Source: Candidatus Altimarinota bacterium (GTDB lineage Bacteria; Patescibacteriota; Gracilibacteria; BD1-5; UBA6164). From it: 53,568 bases of DNA. How positions within the stretch are numbered: position 1 is the stretch's first letter; every line of letters starts with the position of its first letter. Below, piece after piece: positions 20,623 to 30,508 of the stretch. Both the position numbers and the translations under genes were made by a program. The notes under the pieces were generated by a model. The model was given only the letters and a program-made list of their open reading frames with translations, had not been told where the DNA came from and searched no databases. The stretch is from assembly GCA_028688895.1 (NCBI GenBank), contig JAQTXG010000008.1:1-53568 (forward strand). The letters are read 5' to 3'.

Positions 20623-21358
20623 AGTTATTTTGATTTATCAATAATTCAAATTTTAATAATTTTAGCATTAAATATTTTAAATTATCCATTTTTGTCATTT
20701 CTTTATCCATAGGGTAAGATAAGCTAATATCATTTATATATTTTTCTACTTTATTTAGCATAATAGTATACAATTTTTCTTTTTTTACATTATCATATTT
20801 AGATAAAGTTAAATTAAAATTTTCTATCAATTTGTTTACTTTTTCTTGGTATTTATTTTCTAGTTTTGATGTTTTTATAGAATTATATAGTTCTATATCA
20901 CTATCTGATATTTTTGTATTACATTCTCATTTGTAAACTATTTTGTTTTCTCATGCCATACATGTATTTGAAAATGTTTGTAGCATAGGATTACATGGAG
21001 CTTTTATACATTGTACTTGTACTTGTGCGCATACTGGAGCGTATTCCATAGTACATACTTTTTGTTCATCTGTATTAATTGATGTTGTAGTTTGAATTTC
21101 TGACATCGTAGTAATTGTGTTTTCTTTGTATTTTGTACAAGACCATTCAGGAGTATGATTTTCACAGTACATTTTTGTTCATCACATTACTTTTCAGTCA
21201 GTCATAAAATATGTATTACATCCATCTGTTGCTGATTCACAAATATCTCACTTTGCAGCTTCAAATTCAGACATATCAGTATATATTACATATTCAGCAT
21301 TTACTGACAGACTAAAAATAGAAAGCAAAAATCAAACTAAAAATATTATTTTTTTCAT
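20621..21358 (-). CDS. Secreted Kazal-domain protein
   Basis: 245 residues. Signal peptide MKKIIFLVGFLLSIFSLSVNA, a Cys-containing N-terminal part (GDICESATDGCNTYFM), then a Kazal-type domain near residue 100-140: CTMEYAPVCAQVQVQCIKAP continuing CNPMLQTFSNTCMAGENKI, with the PVCA and TFSNTCMA blocks and disulfide spacing of serine-protease inhibitors of that family. The last 100 residues are a Lys-rich helical region. Kazal domains inhibit serine proteases; an exported version in an episymbiont could guard against host proteases (inference). ATG at 21358, no ribosome site seen. Confidence 0.85.
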
Positions 21359-21596
21359 AGTAATAAAATTATAGTAATAAAATCATAGCACATATATAGT
21401 AACGAATTGAGAGTAGATTGGTGACAAAAATATTGTATTACTTTTGGTAATTGTTGCAAGTATTTTTTATTCTTACGAAGGTATATTGCAGAGTTTCCTA
21501 AGTCAAATTTTAAAAATAATTATACTTATTTATTTTTTAGATATAATTATTCTGTTACATATAATCTGAAAATATTTATAATTAATTAATATTATT

Positions 21597-22058
21597 ATGA
21601 AAGAACAATTACATTTTGAAATAGAGATAGATGAATCTACACAAAAAGTTTGGGATACAATGTTAACACTAGAAACATACAAAATATGGACAAGTATTTT
21701 TGATCCATCATCATACTATGAGGGAAATTGGGAGAAATGAAGTGAAATACATTTCCTATGATCAGATTGAAATGGTATGTTATCAAAAATAGCAGAAAAT
21801 ACTCTATATAAATTTATTTCTATTAAGCATTTAGGAATGTTGGTCAATGGTGTAGTAGATACTACAAGTGACAATGTATTAAGCTGGATTCCATCATATG
21901 AAAACTATACTTTTACAGAAAAGGGTTCAAAGACACTTCTCGAAGTAGATTTGGAATTACCATCAACTCCAGAAGGAAAAGAAATGAAAGATATGTTTGA
22001 GTGAATGTGGCCAAATGCACTTCTAAAACTAAAAGAACTTTGTGAATGAAATGCATAA
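21597..22058 (+). CDS. SRPBCC/AHSA1-like protein
   Basis: 153 residues. The fold of START/Bet v1-like proteins can be followed: QLHFEIEIDESTQKVWDTML, then LETYKIWTSIFDPSSYYEGN, WEKGSEIHFLGSDGNGMLSK, and the long C-terminal helix KEMKDMFEGMWPNALLKLKE. The spacing fits the AHSA1 branch, found as small ligand-binding proteins or toxin-antitoxin associates. It has a small gap (38 bases) to the DUF2200 gene, so they may be one transcript. Function unknown. Confidence 0.82.
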
Positions 22059-22096
22059 GGAAAAACAGAAAAACTCATTATAAATAATAAAATAAT

Positions 22097-22459
22097 ATGG
22101 AAATAACTTCAGAACACAATAATAAAATGGCAAAAATACTATTTGCAACTGTTTATCCACTCTATATAACAAAAGTAGAAAAGAAAGGAAGAGAAAAAAA
22201 AGAATTAGACCAAGTAATAGAGTGGCTTACAGGATTTGATGAGAACAAAATTCAAGAACTTATCAGTGAGAAAGTTACATTTGAAACATTTTTTAAGTTA
22301 GCGAAATTGAATCCAAATGCTATAAAAATAACAGGAGTTATTTGTGGATATAGAATAGAAGAAATTGAGAATCCATTAACTAGGCAAGTCAGGTATTTGG
22401 ATAAACTTGTAGATGAGTTAGCAAAAGGTAGGTCGATGGAGAAGATTTTGAGGGGGTAA
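22097..22459 (+). CDS. DUF2200 family protein
   Basis: 120 residues. MAKILFATVYPLYITKVEKK, LDQVIEWLTGFDENKIQELI, KVTFETFFKLAKLNPNAIKI, then TGVICGYRIEEIENPLTRQV and RYLDKLVDELAKGRSMEKIL are all conserved DUF2200 blocks, and the length fits. The function of the family is not known. The gene holds no UGA glycine; its glycines are GGA, GGT or GGG, which makes it the one gene here that would read normally in the standard code and may mean recent transfer. A start at the second Met (MAKILFA) is also possible. Confidence 0.9.
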   Translation: MEITSEHNNKMAKILFATVYPLYITKVEKKGREKKELDQVIEWLTGFDENKIQELISEKVTFETFFKLAKLNPNAIKITGVICGYRIEEIENPLTRQVRYLDKLVDELAKGRSMEKILRG

Positions 22460-22464
22460 TATTG

Positions 22465-22490
22465 AAAAAAACAGCGAATGCTGTATTTTT
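22465..22490 (+). terminator. Hairpin terminator
   Basis: ACAGC pairs with GCTGT (loop GAAT), with a run of A before and ATTTTT after, directly behind the DUF2200 stop codon. Confidence 0.65.
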
Positions 22491-22535
22491 GTGTGAGAAA
22501 ATTAATTATTTACTGAATTGTGTGAATTATTATAA

Positions 22536-23453
22536 TTATATTTCATTTTCTTTTACTAGTAATTCTCAAATATAATTATATTCATCAGTATTAATTTTAA
22601 AAAATTTGTCATTTATATATTTTTTTAATTCATTTAAATATAATACTTTTACAAAATTACTTGTTGAATGAATTTTATTTCATGATATAAAGACAACAAT
22701 CTTATAAATATTTGGAAATACTTGTTTATTTAAATATTTATCTTTTTTAAAAATATCTTTTAAATAAATATAAAAAGCATGTCCAGATCTTTCAATTTGT
22801 TTAATTGGTGAAAAAGTAAAACTTTCCTTAGAATTATTACTCCGATTTTTAGTTTCAATCAAAAATATACCTTTAGTGTTAATAAATATATGATCTATTT
22901 GAATTGACATAATTTTATCTTTTCATCATTTTGTAAATATTGGTTTATTAAAATGTTGATTAAAATCATTTATTAATATTCAATCAGAGTACATATTTTT
23001 AAATTCATTTACTACTTTTTCTTCTCAAATAGCTCAATAATATAATAATTTCAAACTTTCAATTAATTTTTCTTGAGAAATAATAGAATTTATTTTATTT
23101 TCAACAAATTTAATTGAATAATCTTCAAAGTTTGACTCAATTAATTCTATCTTATGATTTAATTTTCATATTTTTCTTGATTTACTATAAAGTATAATTT
23201 TTTCTTTTATCTTATTTAAAAATCATCCTTTATTAATTTTTGATATTAATTCTTCTAAATCTTTCTTCTCTAAGATAACTTCATTTTTTAAGTCAATTAA
23301 TTTCTTTTTAGTCTCTTCCTCTCATTCTTTAATTATTACATTTTTTCTAATTTCTAAACTTTTAGATAAAGATGTATATTCTTTCAAATTATTAATTTGA
23401 AGTTTATTTTTTAATTCCTTTAATGTTCATGTATTTCATACTATTTTTACCAT
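22536..23453 (-). CDS. NERD-domain nuclease-related protein
   Basis: 305 residues. The N-terminal half is a long charged helix, probably a coiled coil (RKNVIIKEGEEETKKKLIDL, LEKKDLEELISKINKGGFLN). The NERD domain follows from about residue 150: LLYYGAIGEEKVVNEFKNMY, MSIQIDHIFINTKGIFLIET then KNRSNN, and later FTFSPIKQIERSGHAFYIYL. The motifs E..V, QIDH, ET-K and Q are the PD-(D/E)XK-like active-site pattern of NERD proteins, which are found in defence and plasmid genes. It is the left-most gene of the defence-like island. UGA encodes the G in YGAIG. Confidence 0.85.
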
Positions 23454-23573
23454 TTTTTTATTGTTAATATTATATTTATGATAATTTTATATATTTTAAC
23501 ATAATAATTGAAAAAAATGAAATAAGTAATAAAATTTTAAATATTATTGCTTAAATTTTCAAAACAATTATTT

Positions 23574-24350
23574 ATGAATATTAAATATAAATTAATACAA
23601 TTAAGAGTAAACTTAAGAAAAAAATCAAAATATATAATGGAACACATTATAAAAGTACATATTGATAGATGAAGAAAAATTTCTAAAAATGAAATTTGTA
23701 TTTTTTGTAGTTCTAAAAATGATTTAACAAAGGAACATGTATTACCTAAATGGACTTTTGGAAATAATCCAAATGATTTTTTTATAACTAATATTAATTT
23801 ACAATCTCAAAAATATATAAAAACTACAATACCCTGTTGTGCAAATTGCAACAATAACTATTTAAGTTATCTTGAAAAGTACATTACTGAATTATTTTAT
23901 GATAATTTAAGAAAAACAATTTACAATTTTACAAATGATAATTTTGAAAATATTATTAGATGGTTAGAAATAATTGAGTATAAATTTCAAGTACTTGAAG
24001 TAAGGAGAAAATTCAATAAACATAAATCAAATAATTTCATCAAATACATTTCTAATTATCCAATATCTGTTTTTTCCTGAAATGGTTCACCTAATAAAGT
24101 AATAACACAAATAAGAAACTCTATAAAAAATATAACAATTAAGTCTAAGGAAAAAAAACTAAATTCATTAATTATATTTAAATCAAATAATAAAACTTTT
24201 TTCTTTTCCCATAATTTGAATGAGTATATATTTTTAGATTTGCCCAAATTTAATATAGCATTATTTTATTTCTACGATAAAGAGTTTGTTAATAATATTG
24301 ATGCATATAATTATTCAATGGAAATTATTGCAAATATTTACAAAAAATAA
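23574..24350 (+). CDS. HNH-like zinc-finger endonuclease
   Basis: 258 residues. After a basic N-terminus there is a treble-clef zinc site: ICIFCSSKNDLTKEHVLPKW, then about 45 residues later IPCCANCNNNYLSYLEKYI. The pair of CxxC knuckles around EHVLPKW is the core of HNH-type nucleases (the EHV..W histidine being the catalytic candidate). The rest is a Lys/Asn-rich helical domain without a name. Base composition is among the lowest here. Divergent from the NERD gene (120 bases apart), convergent with the RelA/SpoT gene. Nuclease activity is inferred. A later start at Met22 (MEHIIKVHID) is possible. Confidence 0.75.
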
Positions 24351-24459
24351 ATTTAAACTTTATAAAACTCAGTTAAAGCTATTTTTTTATCTATTAATTA
24401 GATTGAATAATCTTTTTATCTAGAAAAATATTAAATTTTTGAATAAAGGTTGATTAAAC

Positions 24460-24485
24460 AAAACCAGCTACAAGTAGCTGGTTTT
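24460..24485. terminator. Bidirectional terminator
   Basis: AAAACCAGCTA pairs with TAGCTGGTTTT around CAAG, between the HNH-like gene and the RelA/SpoT gene that converge here. Confidence 0.8.
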
Positions 24486-24532
24486 TGTTTGTATTAAATT
24501 TAGACATTGAGAGAGATTTTGGAATAGTTGTA

Positions 24533-25555
24533 TTATAAATTTGTTATCCTAAAAAGTTCATCAATATCTATATTATAACTTTTTAATAGCTCTTCATCTC
24601 AATTATCTATAATCCACCAGTTTCTCTTAAATGATTTTTCAAAATACTTTTTATAATCATTAATTAATAGAACATCTCTAATTATTCCAGTAAAATTTAT
24701 GTTTTCATTAATATATTTATTACATTTACTTATATAATCATTAGGAAAAATTTTATCAAATTCTTTTATAGTCCTTAATCAAAAATCTAATACTTCTTCC
24801 ACAATTTCTCAACCTAAGTATATTTCTGGTTTTATTTTATCTTCTTCTATTAACTTCTTAAATTTCTTATTTAAGTATGATGTTAATGATGTAGAATTTA
24901 TTTCAATATCTAACTCTCATTTTTTATATTTTTCTTCTATATCTATAGAATAATTATCTATTTCTAAAGAAATTCTATTAAATTCTTTATCTGCTAATTC
25001 TAAAACTCATGATAATAGATAAAGATTTCTTTGAATTTCATTTGGTAGTTTTCATGAAAATTTATAATTTTTGTCATGTTCTATTTCAGCCCAAGCATGT
25101 TGAAGAATAGTTCTAATTTGTATTTCAAATTTAAATCATTCATATTTTTTGTATTCCGGAAGAATTCTTCTAGCTGAATTTAAAGATGCTATATAATGAA
25201 TAGATTTATATCAAACTTGATTTTTTCATAAAAGTGAACTTTTATCAAGACTATTAAGACTATCTATTTCAAAATTGCTCTTAATTATTTCACATATTTT
25301 TGGAATTTCACTTTCCACATAAGAAATAATTCTAATACCTAACAAATCAGTTATTTCTACCAAAGGATTTTTGTATTTTCAAGAATTAACTTTATTTAAA
25401 AAACTTTTAATAGTTTTGGTTCTACTAGATATATAATGAAATTCAATACTATTTTGAATAAGTAGTTCTCTTAAAATACTTTCTATTTTTGGTCATAACT
25501 CTTCATATTTTTTTCTTATATTAATGTATTTACTTAAGTTTTTTGATTCAATCAT
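24533..25555 (-). CDS. RelA/SpoT-domain (p)ppGpp synthetase-like protein
   Basis: 340 residues. The synthetase domain covers about residues 20-170: SSRTKTIKSFLNKVNSGKYK (substrate-binding R and K), VEITDLLGIRIISYVESEIP (the metal-binding D), VGYKSIHYIASLN (G-loop tyrosine) and FEIQIRTILQHAWAEIEHDK (second metal acidic residue E), then NYKF. No HD hydrolase domain, TGS or ACT domain is present, so it is a short synthetase rather than a housekeeping Rel. The C-terminal 170 residues are helical and of unknown role. Its place between an HNH gene and a Hachiman-like pair suggests a defence or toxin role (toxSAS-like), which is inference. Confidence 0.88.
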
Positions 25556-25703
25556 ATTTCTGTTAATTAGTAATTAATTTTTAATATTATAATTATTTAA
25601 TATTATTTTAATAATTATTCATAATTAATTGTAAAATAAATACTTTTATATAATATAAAAATTTTATTTCACCTGTTTCATTATATTTTTACTAATTATT
25701 ATA

Positions 25704-28052
25704 TTATTTAAATCTTTCTATTACTTTTTTTTGTTCAGAAGATAATGTATAAACTCTAAAATTAAATTTAATTTCATCTTCGTTTATTAAAGATATACAT
25801 GGTTTTATCCATTCAATTTCCTCAAAAGTAAATCAATAACGCAATAATAAGATTTCCTGTTCATCATCTGTTCAATATCTAATGTAATTACTTATAGATA
25901 ATGCTCTCTTATCTTTTGTTTGCTCATAATATAACAAAAAAGCTCCTGATAAAGGTAAACTTAATGATAATCAAATAACCTTATCAATATAATCATATGT
26001 ATCATAAACTAGAATATCATAATCTAACTCTTTAATTGTAGATTTTTTTCAAAATAAAGAAGGTGCTCAAACTTGAATATCTGGAATAGTAGATGCAATA
26101 GGAGAGAATTTTAGCTCTATTTTTAATTTTTCATTTAATCACTCTTCTTCTGTAATTTCTCAATCTTTAATTTTTTTATCAATTTTTAATCTTTCATCTT
26201 TTTGAGTCAAATAGGCATATCTTAATCATACTATTTCTTTAAATGATTTTCATTGTATTTGCCACAATAATATAGGTATTGAGGCACTTAATATTGATTG
26301 TTCACTTATAGTTAAGCTATCTCTTCTTAGATGTGATAAAAATATTCTTTTAAAAGATTCTTTTAATTTTTTTCTATTTGTTGGTGATAATTCATAATAT
26401 TGTTTTGATGTAAGTGTTTTTCAGTTTATTAAGAAATTTTCTAATATAAAATTTATATTATCTTTTATATTAGCCTCTTTTAATCTTTGTACTTGTGAAT
26501 TTGTTAATTTTAAATTATCATCGAATGAATCTTCTTTAATTGCCTCCACCAAATCTTTTAAATCATCATTTAAATTATCTGATTCATTATCTAAATTTGA
26601 TGAATTTTCCAATAATGCATTTAAATTAATTCTTGAAGAAAACTTTACAACATTCCTATTATTAACAACAACATATCAAAAATCAAATTTATTTTTTTCA
26701 GAAGTTGTTCTTCATGCCCTTCATATTAAATTTTTTAAATTAATTATTTTCTCAAATTCGCTTCAATGAAACTTGAAATTATCAATCCAAACTAAATCAA
26801 ATGGCATATTTATTCATTGTAATAATGTTGAAGTTGCAAAACATATCTTGCAATATCATTTATTAACAAATTCTTCTACTAAAATCCTTGCATATAATGG
26901 CATCGAACCATGATGTATAACTATTCATTTTTCCATCATTTCTATCATATATGATTGTTTTCATCATTTATCTCAAGTTGCTCAAATAAAATCTTTTAGT
27001 TTTTCTATAATCTTAATTGAATCTGCATTTGTAATTTTAGAACATTTATCTATATATTCAGAAAATTCATTTAAATGTTTTCATTCATAAATACTATTCT
27101 TGGAAACATAAATCAACAAAGTTCATCAACCTAATAATATATTTAATGGAATATTTTCATTTGTTATTATTTGTTTTTCATTTGTAAAAGGAGAAAAAAA
27201 TTTAAAATTACCATCAATAAAGGAAAGATAAATTTTTCAAACAGAATTATAATTATAACACTTATAATTATAATCATTATTAAATCAATGCTTTAATAAT
27301 TGAGCCTCAGGATTATTAATAAATGGATGAGTAAAAACTTTTTTGGCATCTGGTATTTTTTTATCAACTCTTCTTACAAAAGAATCAAATGTCATTCATC
27401 TTATATACTCTTCAGATATTTGTGCTTCATCAAACAAAAAAAGTTTTATATTAAGCTGATTAATTTGTTTAAATAAATCAACTCATCTTTCCGGAGTTAT
27501 AATAAAAATTCTTCTTTTCACTTTTAATTTATTAACATTTTCTATAAATGGTAAAACTAATATACTTTTATCATCTTTTACTATATCTAAAACTGTTATC
27601 ATATATTCTGATATTAATGCTCTAGAAGGAACAATAATTATAATATCTCAATCAGTATGTAATATTAATTCTCTAAATAAGAATGATTTTCATGCACTAG
27701 TTGGTGCAGAAAAAGAAAAATACTTTTTCTCTTTAATATTCTTAAACGCACTTGCTTGTATAGGTGTAAATTTTATTCAGATTGATGAATTAATTTCTTC
27801 AGAAATTCAATTATATATTTCTTCTAAAATATTACTAGGATTTGAAGTTTTATAAAATAAACCTAACATATATAAAATTCTACTTTCATATTTCTTAAAG
27901 AAATTACTATGGAATCTTTTAATATATGCCATTTTCTCAAAATCTGATAAATCAATTGGTCAATATGTATGAATTTTGTTTAAAATTATATCTAAAGTAT
28001 TTTCTATATCTTCTCAATTAATTATTTTTCTTATTGTCATATTTCTACTCAT
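25704..28052 (-). CDS. hamB: Hachiman-like DExx helicase (HamB)
   Basis: 782-residue superfamily 2 helicase. Q motif FTPIQ at about 96-99, Walker A SAPTSAGKS at 115-123 (Gly121 is UGA), DEAQ box FDEAQ at 207-211, motif III-like, then the second RecA domain with FATSTLLQGINMPFDLVWID and motif VI LIGRAGR. The rest of the C-terminal part is a helical domain with acidic stretch NLNDDLKDLVEAIKEDSF. The start ATG at 28052 (or 28040) lies inside the hamA gene, and the overlap with hamA is the two-gene arrangement of Hachiman systems, where HamB senses DNA and releases the HamA nuclease. Helicase assignment is firm; HamB by context. Confidence 0.85.
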
Positions 28053-28744
28053 ATTAAATAAACTTCAGGAGAACAAAGTAATGAATCTATATAATTAGAA
28101 TTCATAATATTATCAAAAATAGAATCATAGTTTGTTCAATTAATTGAAAAAGCTGCGACATATGATTTTTTTCAATTTACTGCATTAAGTGTAGCATTTT
28201 CACTAACAAATTTTCTTAAATCTGATAATTCTTTCATATCTTTATTGTCAGTAATAAAAGAAACTATTTGCTCCAATGCTTCTTTATATGAATTTCATCT
28301 ACTTCTATATTTGGATTCTCAAAAAGATATTAGTTGTGATAATGTTTCTGTATGAAAATCAAATCAAGGATTTCATGATATTTGTTCTTTCCGCAATTCT
28401 GCTAAAGGTATAACAATATGAGAGTGTAATTTATTTAGTGCATTTCAAGCAGAATGAGAAATTAAATACTCTCAAAAATCTTTGGTAACATCATTTTCTA
28501 CTTTTTGAAATATATTGTTTACTAACTTATTTACAGTTGGTACCATTCTTACATTATAAGATGCTCTATCTATAATATCTAAATTATTTATCCAAGATTT
28601 ATCCATAATATCCGTAATCATTTCATTAGCAATTCATTTTATATCATTAACCCTGACATGAATTATAAAAATTTTTCATGTTGAAACTTTTCAATAATTA
28701 GTAATATCAATTTCTTCTCAAGAAACTATTTGAATTTTTGTCAT
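28031..28744 (-). CDS. hamA: Hachiman-like nuclease effector (HamA, DUF1837)
   Basis: 237 residues. GEYLISHSAGNALNKLHSHI, IPLAELRKEQISGNPGFDFH, then TETLSQLISFGESKYRSRGN and SYKEALEQIVSFITDNKD. D129 in GFDFH and E143-S-K145 in FGESK form a PD-(D/E)XK-type active site; known HamA proteins have an E-x-K pair at very similar positions (E138, K140 in the E. coli protein). All fourteen glycines are UGA codons. The gene precedes and overlaps a DExx helicase by 22 bases. The DUF1837/HamA label rests on recalled motifs and gene order, so call it strong but not certain. Confidence 0.78.
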
Positions 28745-28861
28745 TTATAATATTTATTATTAATTGTACTAAATTAGAGTACTTAATTATATATTTTATA
28801 TCAAATAGTAAAATTGTCAATTTTGGTGATTTTAAATATATTTCATATAATTAAGATACTA

Positions 28862-28890
28862 AAAATACCAGGCTCTAAACCTGGTATTTT
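28862..28890. terminator. Bidirectional terminator
   Basis: AAAATACCAGG pairs with CCTGGTATTTT. It lies upstream of hamA and overlaps the end of the small open frame at 28875, closing that minus-strand transcript. Confidence 0.8.
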
Positions 28891-29135
28891 GATTTTTCAA
28901 ATAAATCTTGAATTTTATCTTCATGAAACCATAGATGACTATCCATGTAATTCGTATATATTTCATACAAATCATTATTACTCGTATATTTATCTAAATT
29001 TCAATATTCTCATAATTCAAGAATCATTGATATTTCTTCCCTATTTTCTTCTATAAATTGTTCAGCTATTTGCCTTATAACTTCATAGATGATTTTTTCA
29101 TATTTATTTGGAATATTTGTATAGTAAAATGTGAA
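28875..29135 (-). CDS. Small acidic hypothetical protein, start unclear
   Basis: An open frame of 86 codons (KYEKIIYEVIRQIAEQFIEE, then SMILELGEYGNLDKYTSNND and LYEIYTNYMDSHLWFHEDKI) ending at a TAG inside the terminator hairpin. It is helical and acidic and looks like a real protein end, but the only ATG in frame is at SMILE, well inside. Either a non-ATG start (an ATT or AAA-preceded codon near NIPNKYE) is used or the 5' end is lost. Coordinates give the whole open stretch. Confidence 0.5.
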
Positions 29136-29171
29136 TTATTAGATTTATTTTATAGAGATTTGTTTTAAAAA

Positions 29172-29372
29172 TTATCTTCTTTTAATAAAATATTTTATTA
29201 AAAAAATAATAAATAAAATTGGAAAGAATATAAATAAATATATTTTTAAAGACATTTCTATTACTCATCATGCTATAACATCAAGTAAATTAACCATTGG
29301 ATTTTCTGATTTTGCAGCAAAAGTAACGTTATAACTTAACAAAATAAATATAATAATTAAATATTTTTTCAT
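29172..29372 (-). CDS. Small signal-peptide membrane protein
   Basis: 66 residues: a signal peptide (MKKYLIIIIFILLSYNVTFA), a short outside stretch AAKSENPMVNLLDVIAGGVIE, and a membrane helix (about 42-62) ending in basic residues KRR. It resembles in size and layout the small membrane protein at 18151. No family is recognised. Confidence 0.7.
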
Positions 29373-29430
29373 ATGTTTTTTATAAATAATATTAAATATA
29401 GTAATTACAATTTTAAAAATACAATTTTTT

Positions 29431-30114
29431 CTATGAAAAATATTCAATAAAAAATATTTTATCTTTTTTTGAGTCTATTGTATTTTCTAATATTTCTCTT
29501 TTCTTATTCTCATAAATCTCAATATTTTTTTCTCTATCTTCTACAATATTTATATTAAATAATACAATAAATAAGTAATTCCATTGAGATAAATAACTGT
29601 TTATTTTATCAGGTAGTGTTTTTAAGGATGACATATCAGTAGGTCATTTAATTTCAATTGCTATATCATCAATTACAATATCAGGTCTTTTATAATCTTT
29701 TGTTTCTTCTATTTTTAAATTTGGATAATTATTTTTCAAAAATCAAACGAGTTCAATTTGATACAATAATTCTTCATTATATTCTCTTACAGGTTTAAAC
29801 TCTTTAATTTTACTTTCTAAATCTCTTAAAAATATAGGAATATTTATCATTCTTTCTTTTTCTTTTTTTAATCATTTATATTTTAAATAAATAATTAATG
29901 AGATAATTGAAATAAAAATTAAAATAATTATAGGAATTAATGGGATAACTAAATTTATAATATATTCAGTATTTGGTCTTATATATAGGTAATAAACAGA
30001 AAATAATGCAAAAATTAATAGTATAATAATAGCATATAATGGATCTAACTCATTGTAACTGGAATAATTATATTCACGATAATAATTTTTCTTTTTGTAG
30101 TATTTTTTAGTCAT
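29431..30114 (-). CDS. Membrane-anchored PD-(D/E)XK-like protein
   Basis: 227 residues. The N-terminal part is a basic Lys/Tyr-rich start followed by two membrane helices (about 27-44 and 56-77), then a cytosolic domain joined by KYKGLKKEKER, where G is a UGA. That domain reads RPDIVIDDIAIEIKGPTDMS near residue 140, which has the PD...(I/V)...ExK pattern of restriction-endonuclease-like nucleases, and EELLYQIELVGFLKNNYPNL before it. Under the standard code it would appear as two separate genes. It lies at the end of the defence-like island, next to tRNA-Cys. Nuclease activity is inferred. Confidence 0.7.
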
Positions 30115-30169
30115 CAGATTAAATTACATAATAATTAATTTTATATTATCATATAATTTATAATTATAC

Positions 30170-30199
30170 AAAAAATCATCTAAATATAGATGATTTTTT
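30170..30199. terminator. Bidirectional terminator
   Basis: AAAAAATCATC pairs with GATGATTTTTT, immediately downstream of tRNA-Cys on the minus strand and upstream of the membrane nuclease gene. Confidence 0.75.
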
Positions 30200-30210
30200 A
30201 AAATTATATT

Positions 30211-30284
30211 TGGAGGTGCCAAGCGGGTTCGAACCGCTGTATACGGTGTTGCAGACCGCTGTATGACCACTCTACCATGGCACC
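30211..30284 (-). tRNA. trnC: tRNA-Cys (anticodon GCA)
   Basis: Cloverleaf on the minus strand: acceptor GGTGCCA with TGGCACC, anticodon loop CTGCAAC with GCA at the right place, T-arm CGGTTCGAACCCG-type, discriminator T and an encoded CCA end. Length 74. It is a GC-rich island in very AT-rich surroundings. A tRNA at the edge of a defence-type island is a common integration site. Confidence 0.95.
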
Positions 30285-30368
30285 AAATCTAAATATGTGT
30301 TGTAATTATATAAAAAACTCTCATAAATCAAATGTTTTTTAGTTTTTAATTTATTATAACAAATTTTT

Positions 30369-30500
30369 TCTGCCCCCTTTCAGGGGAAAGCTTGCCCCGA
30401 CTTTAGCGGTGGTCTCCGCAGGGGGAAGGGGTAAAACTAAAGTACATTCCCCCTCCTTAGTAAGGAGGGGGCTAGGGGGTGGTATGTCTGAGTTAGGGGG
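30369..30500. repeat. Compound GC-rich dispersed repeat
   Basis: Two hairpin-like halves: CCCCCTTTCAGGGGAAAG...TCTCCGCAGGGGGAAGGGG, and CCCCCTCCTTAGTAAGGAGG with GGGCTAGGGGGTGGTA. The second half is like the repeat at 7596-7646; the first is like the stems of the E elements. It fills the gap between tRNA-Cys and the lipoprotein gene and contains no gene. Confidence 0.7.
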
Positions 30501-30508
30501 AATTATTT

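Noticed and set aside
29431-29634. Separate short ORF at the end of the membrane nuclease gene
   Set aside because: The UGA between it and the upstream part is glycine in code 25, and the frame is continuous to 30114.
22536-30284. Prophage or integrative element carrying the defence genes
   Set aside because: No integrase, capsid, terminase or excisionase gene is visible and no repeated tRNA end was seen.
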